Source: Hymenobacter cellulosilyticus (lineage in GTDB: Bacteria; Bacteroidota; Bacteroidia; Cytophagales; Hymenobacteraceae). Taken from it: a DNA stretch of 64,000 nucleotides. Shown here piece by piece: positions 63,469-64,000 of this stretch. The stretch spans positions 2,098,501-2,162,500 of the forward strand of contig NZ_CP095046.1 of assembly GCF_022919215.1 (NCBI RefSeq), in the 5' to 3' direction. A program made the position numbers and the translations under genes. Below the pieces are notes generated by a model, which was not told the origin of the DNA, ran no database searches, and worked only from the letters and a program-made list of their open reading frames with translations. Numbering within the stretch: position 1 is the first letter of the stretch; each line of letters opens with the position of its first letter.

Positions 63469-64000
63469 TTACAGCTCGTTGACCACAATGCGGATGTCGG
63501 TGTTGCGGCCGTGGTCATCGGCGCAGGAAATCTTGAGGGCCCCGGCTGGCGGGCGGAAAAATACCCGCTCGGTGGCCGGTGCAGTGCGCAAAAACTGGTC
63601 GTTGATGTACCACGACACCTGCCGCACCTCGTTGTCGGTGGTGCAGCTCAAAAGCAGTTGCTGCTGCTCGCCTTTGTTGAGCACGTACTCGGTATTAGCC
63701 AGCGGGGAGATGATGCTGGGCGCCTTTTCGCGGCCCCCGCGCACAAGCTGGCAGCCGGGATTGTGGGGCGGCCGGCGCCGGTACGGAATGCCCTGGGCCT
63801 CGCGGAAAGCGGCTACTTCGGGCAGCAGATTCGGGTACATTTCCCGCCGGTAGCCCGTGGCCGGGGCGCAGGCCCGGCAGTAGGCATACCGCGCGTCGGC
63901 CGAGAGCAGCACCTCCTTCTGGTGCTGGCAGCGCAACCCCGACGACACGCCGGGCAGGAAGTAGTCGATAAGCTGGTTGGGGCAGTTCTCACCCGGCGGC
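63469..64000 (-). CDS. pbpC: Penicillin-binding protein 1C, C-terminal part (5' end beyond window)
   Basis: The frame is open to the right edge (ENCPNQLIDYFLPGVSSG...). The visible 176 residues carry HQKEVLLSADARYAYCRAC and SPLANTEYVLNKGEQQQLLLSCTTDNEVRQVSWYIND ... VFFRPPAGALKISCADDHGRN, the biPBP_C-type beta-sandwich that ends PBP1C. The transglycosylase and transpeptidase domains would lie outside the window. Four cysteines in the linker (CQHQ, YCRAC, CQLV) are typical of the Bacteroidota version. Function in cell-wall synthesis or recycling; not essential in E. coli. Confidence 0.82.
   Translation of the reverse strand, partial: PPGENCPNQLIDYFLPGVSSGLRCQHQKEVLLSADARYAYCRACAPATGYRREMYPNLLPEVAAFREAQGIPYRRRPPHNPGCQLVRGGREKAPSIISPLANTEYVLNKGEQQQLLLSCTTDNEVRQVSWYINDQFLRTAPATERVFFRPPAGALKISCADDHGRNTDIRIVVNEL

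Overview
The window is about 60% G+C. It looks like the chromosome of a Hymenobacter-type bacterium (Bacteroidota, Cytophagales). The clues are carboxypeptidase-regulatory-domain TonB receptors, a DUF4249 lipoprotein, type IX secretion tails, a DUF2723 glycosyltransferase, promoter-like TTG / TAnnTTTG sequences, and families of short palindromic intergenic repeats. I found no rRNA, tRNA, CRISPR array, insertion sequence or prophage.

Layout. 1-5.8 kb (+): end of an acetyltransferase gene, an OmpH-like protein, a TonB receptor/DUF4249 pair and an MpaB-like protein. 5.8-12 kb (-): a type IX secreted protein, a small outer-membrane protein, an NAD(P)-binding protein, a CvfB-like RNA-binding protein and a BamA-like protein; a 42-bp palindromic repeat array lies between the last two. 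12.2-16.6 kb (+): a radical-SAM DNA modification/repair locus and an RmlD-like reductase. 16.7-25.5 kb: MFS exporter, large DUF2723 membrane protein, GreA/GreB-type factor, M1 aminopeptidase, AraC regulator. 25.6-30 kb: aldehyde dehydrogenase, DUF779 protein, small envelope proteins, an esterase. 30-37 kb: DUF6493/SWIM pair, manganese catalase, and a second 42-bp palindromic array. 37.2-41 kb: a giant RCC1-repeat secreted protein. 41-47.7 kb (-): an internally deleted nitroreductase and a TolC/adaptor/RND efflux operon. 49-62.6 kb (-): a sulfate assimilation cluster. 63.5-64 kb: the end of a penicillin-binding protein 1C gene.

The sulfate cluster forms a coherent pathway. CysD/CysN make APS. 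An iron-sulfur APS reductase (CysH) makes sulfite, and no APS kinase is present. CysJ/CysI reduce sulfite to sulfide. CobA plus a fused precorrin-2 dehydrogenase/TSUP permease supply siroheme and probably move a sulfur anion. A TonB receptor and a DUF2490 outer-membrane protein lie inside the cluster. Upstream of cysH are a consensus promoter, a SAM-I-superfamily riboswitch and a seven-residue peptide reading frame with four cysteine codons. A second Cys-containing mini-frame precedes the TonB receptor.

Quality warning. Fifteen genes carry eighteen single-base frame breaks. Almost every one is repaired by adding one G or C to a run of at least three. This points to homopolymer under-calling in the assembly rather than mass gene decay. 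Such genes are given as one CDS spanning the break, with the break position noted.
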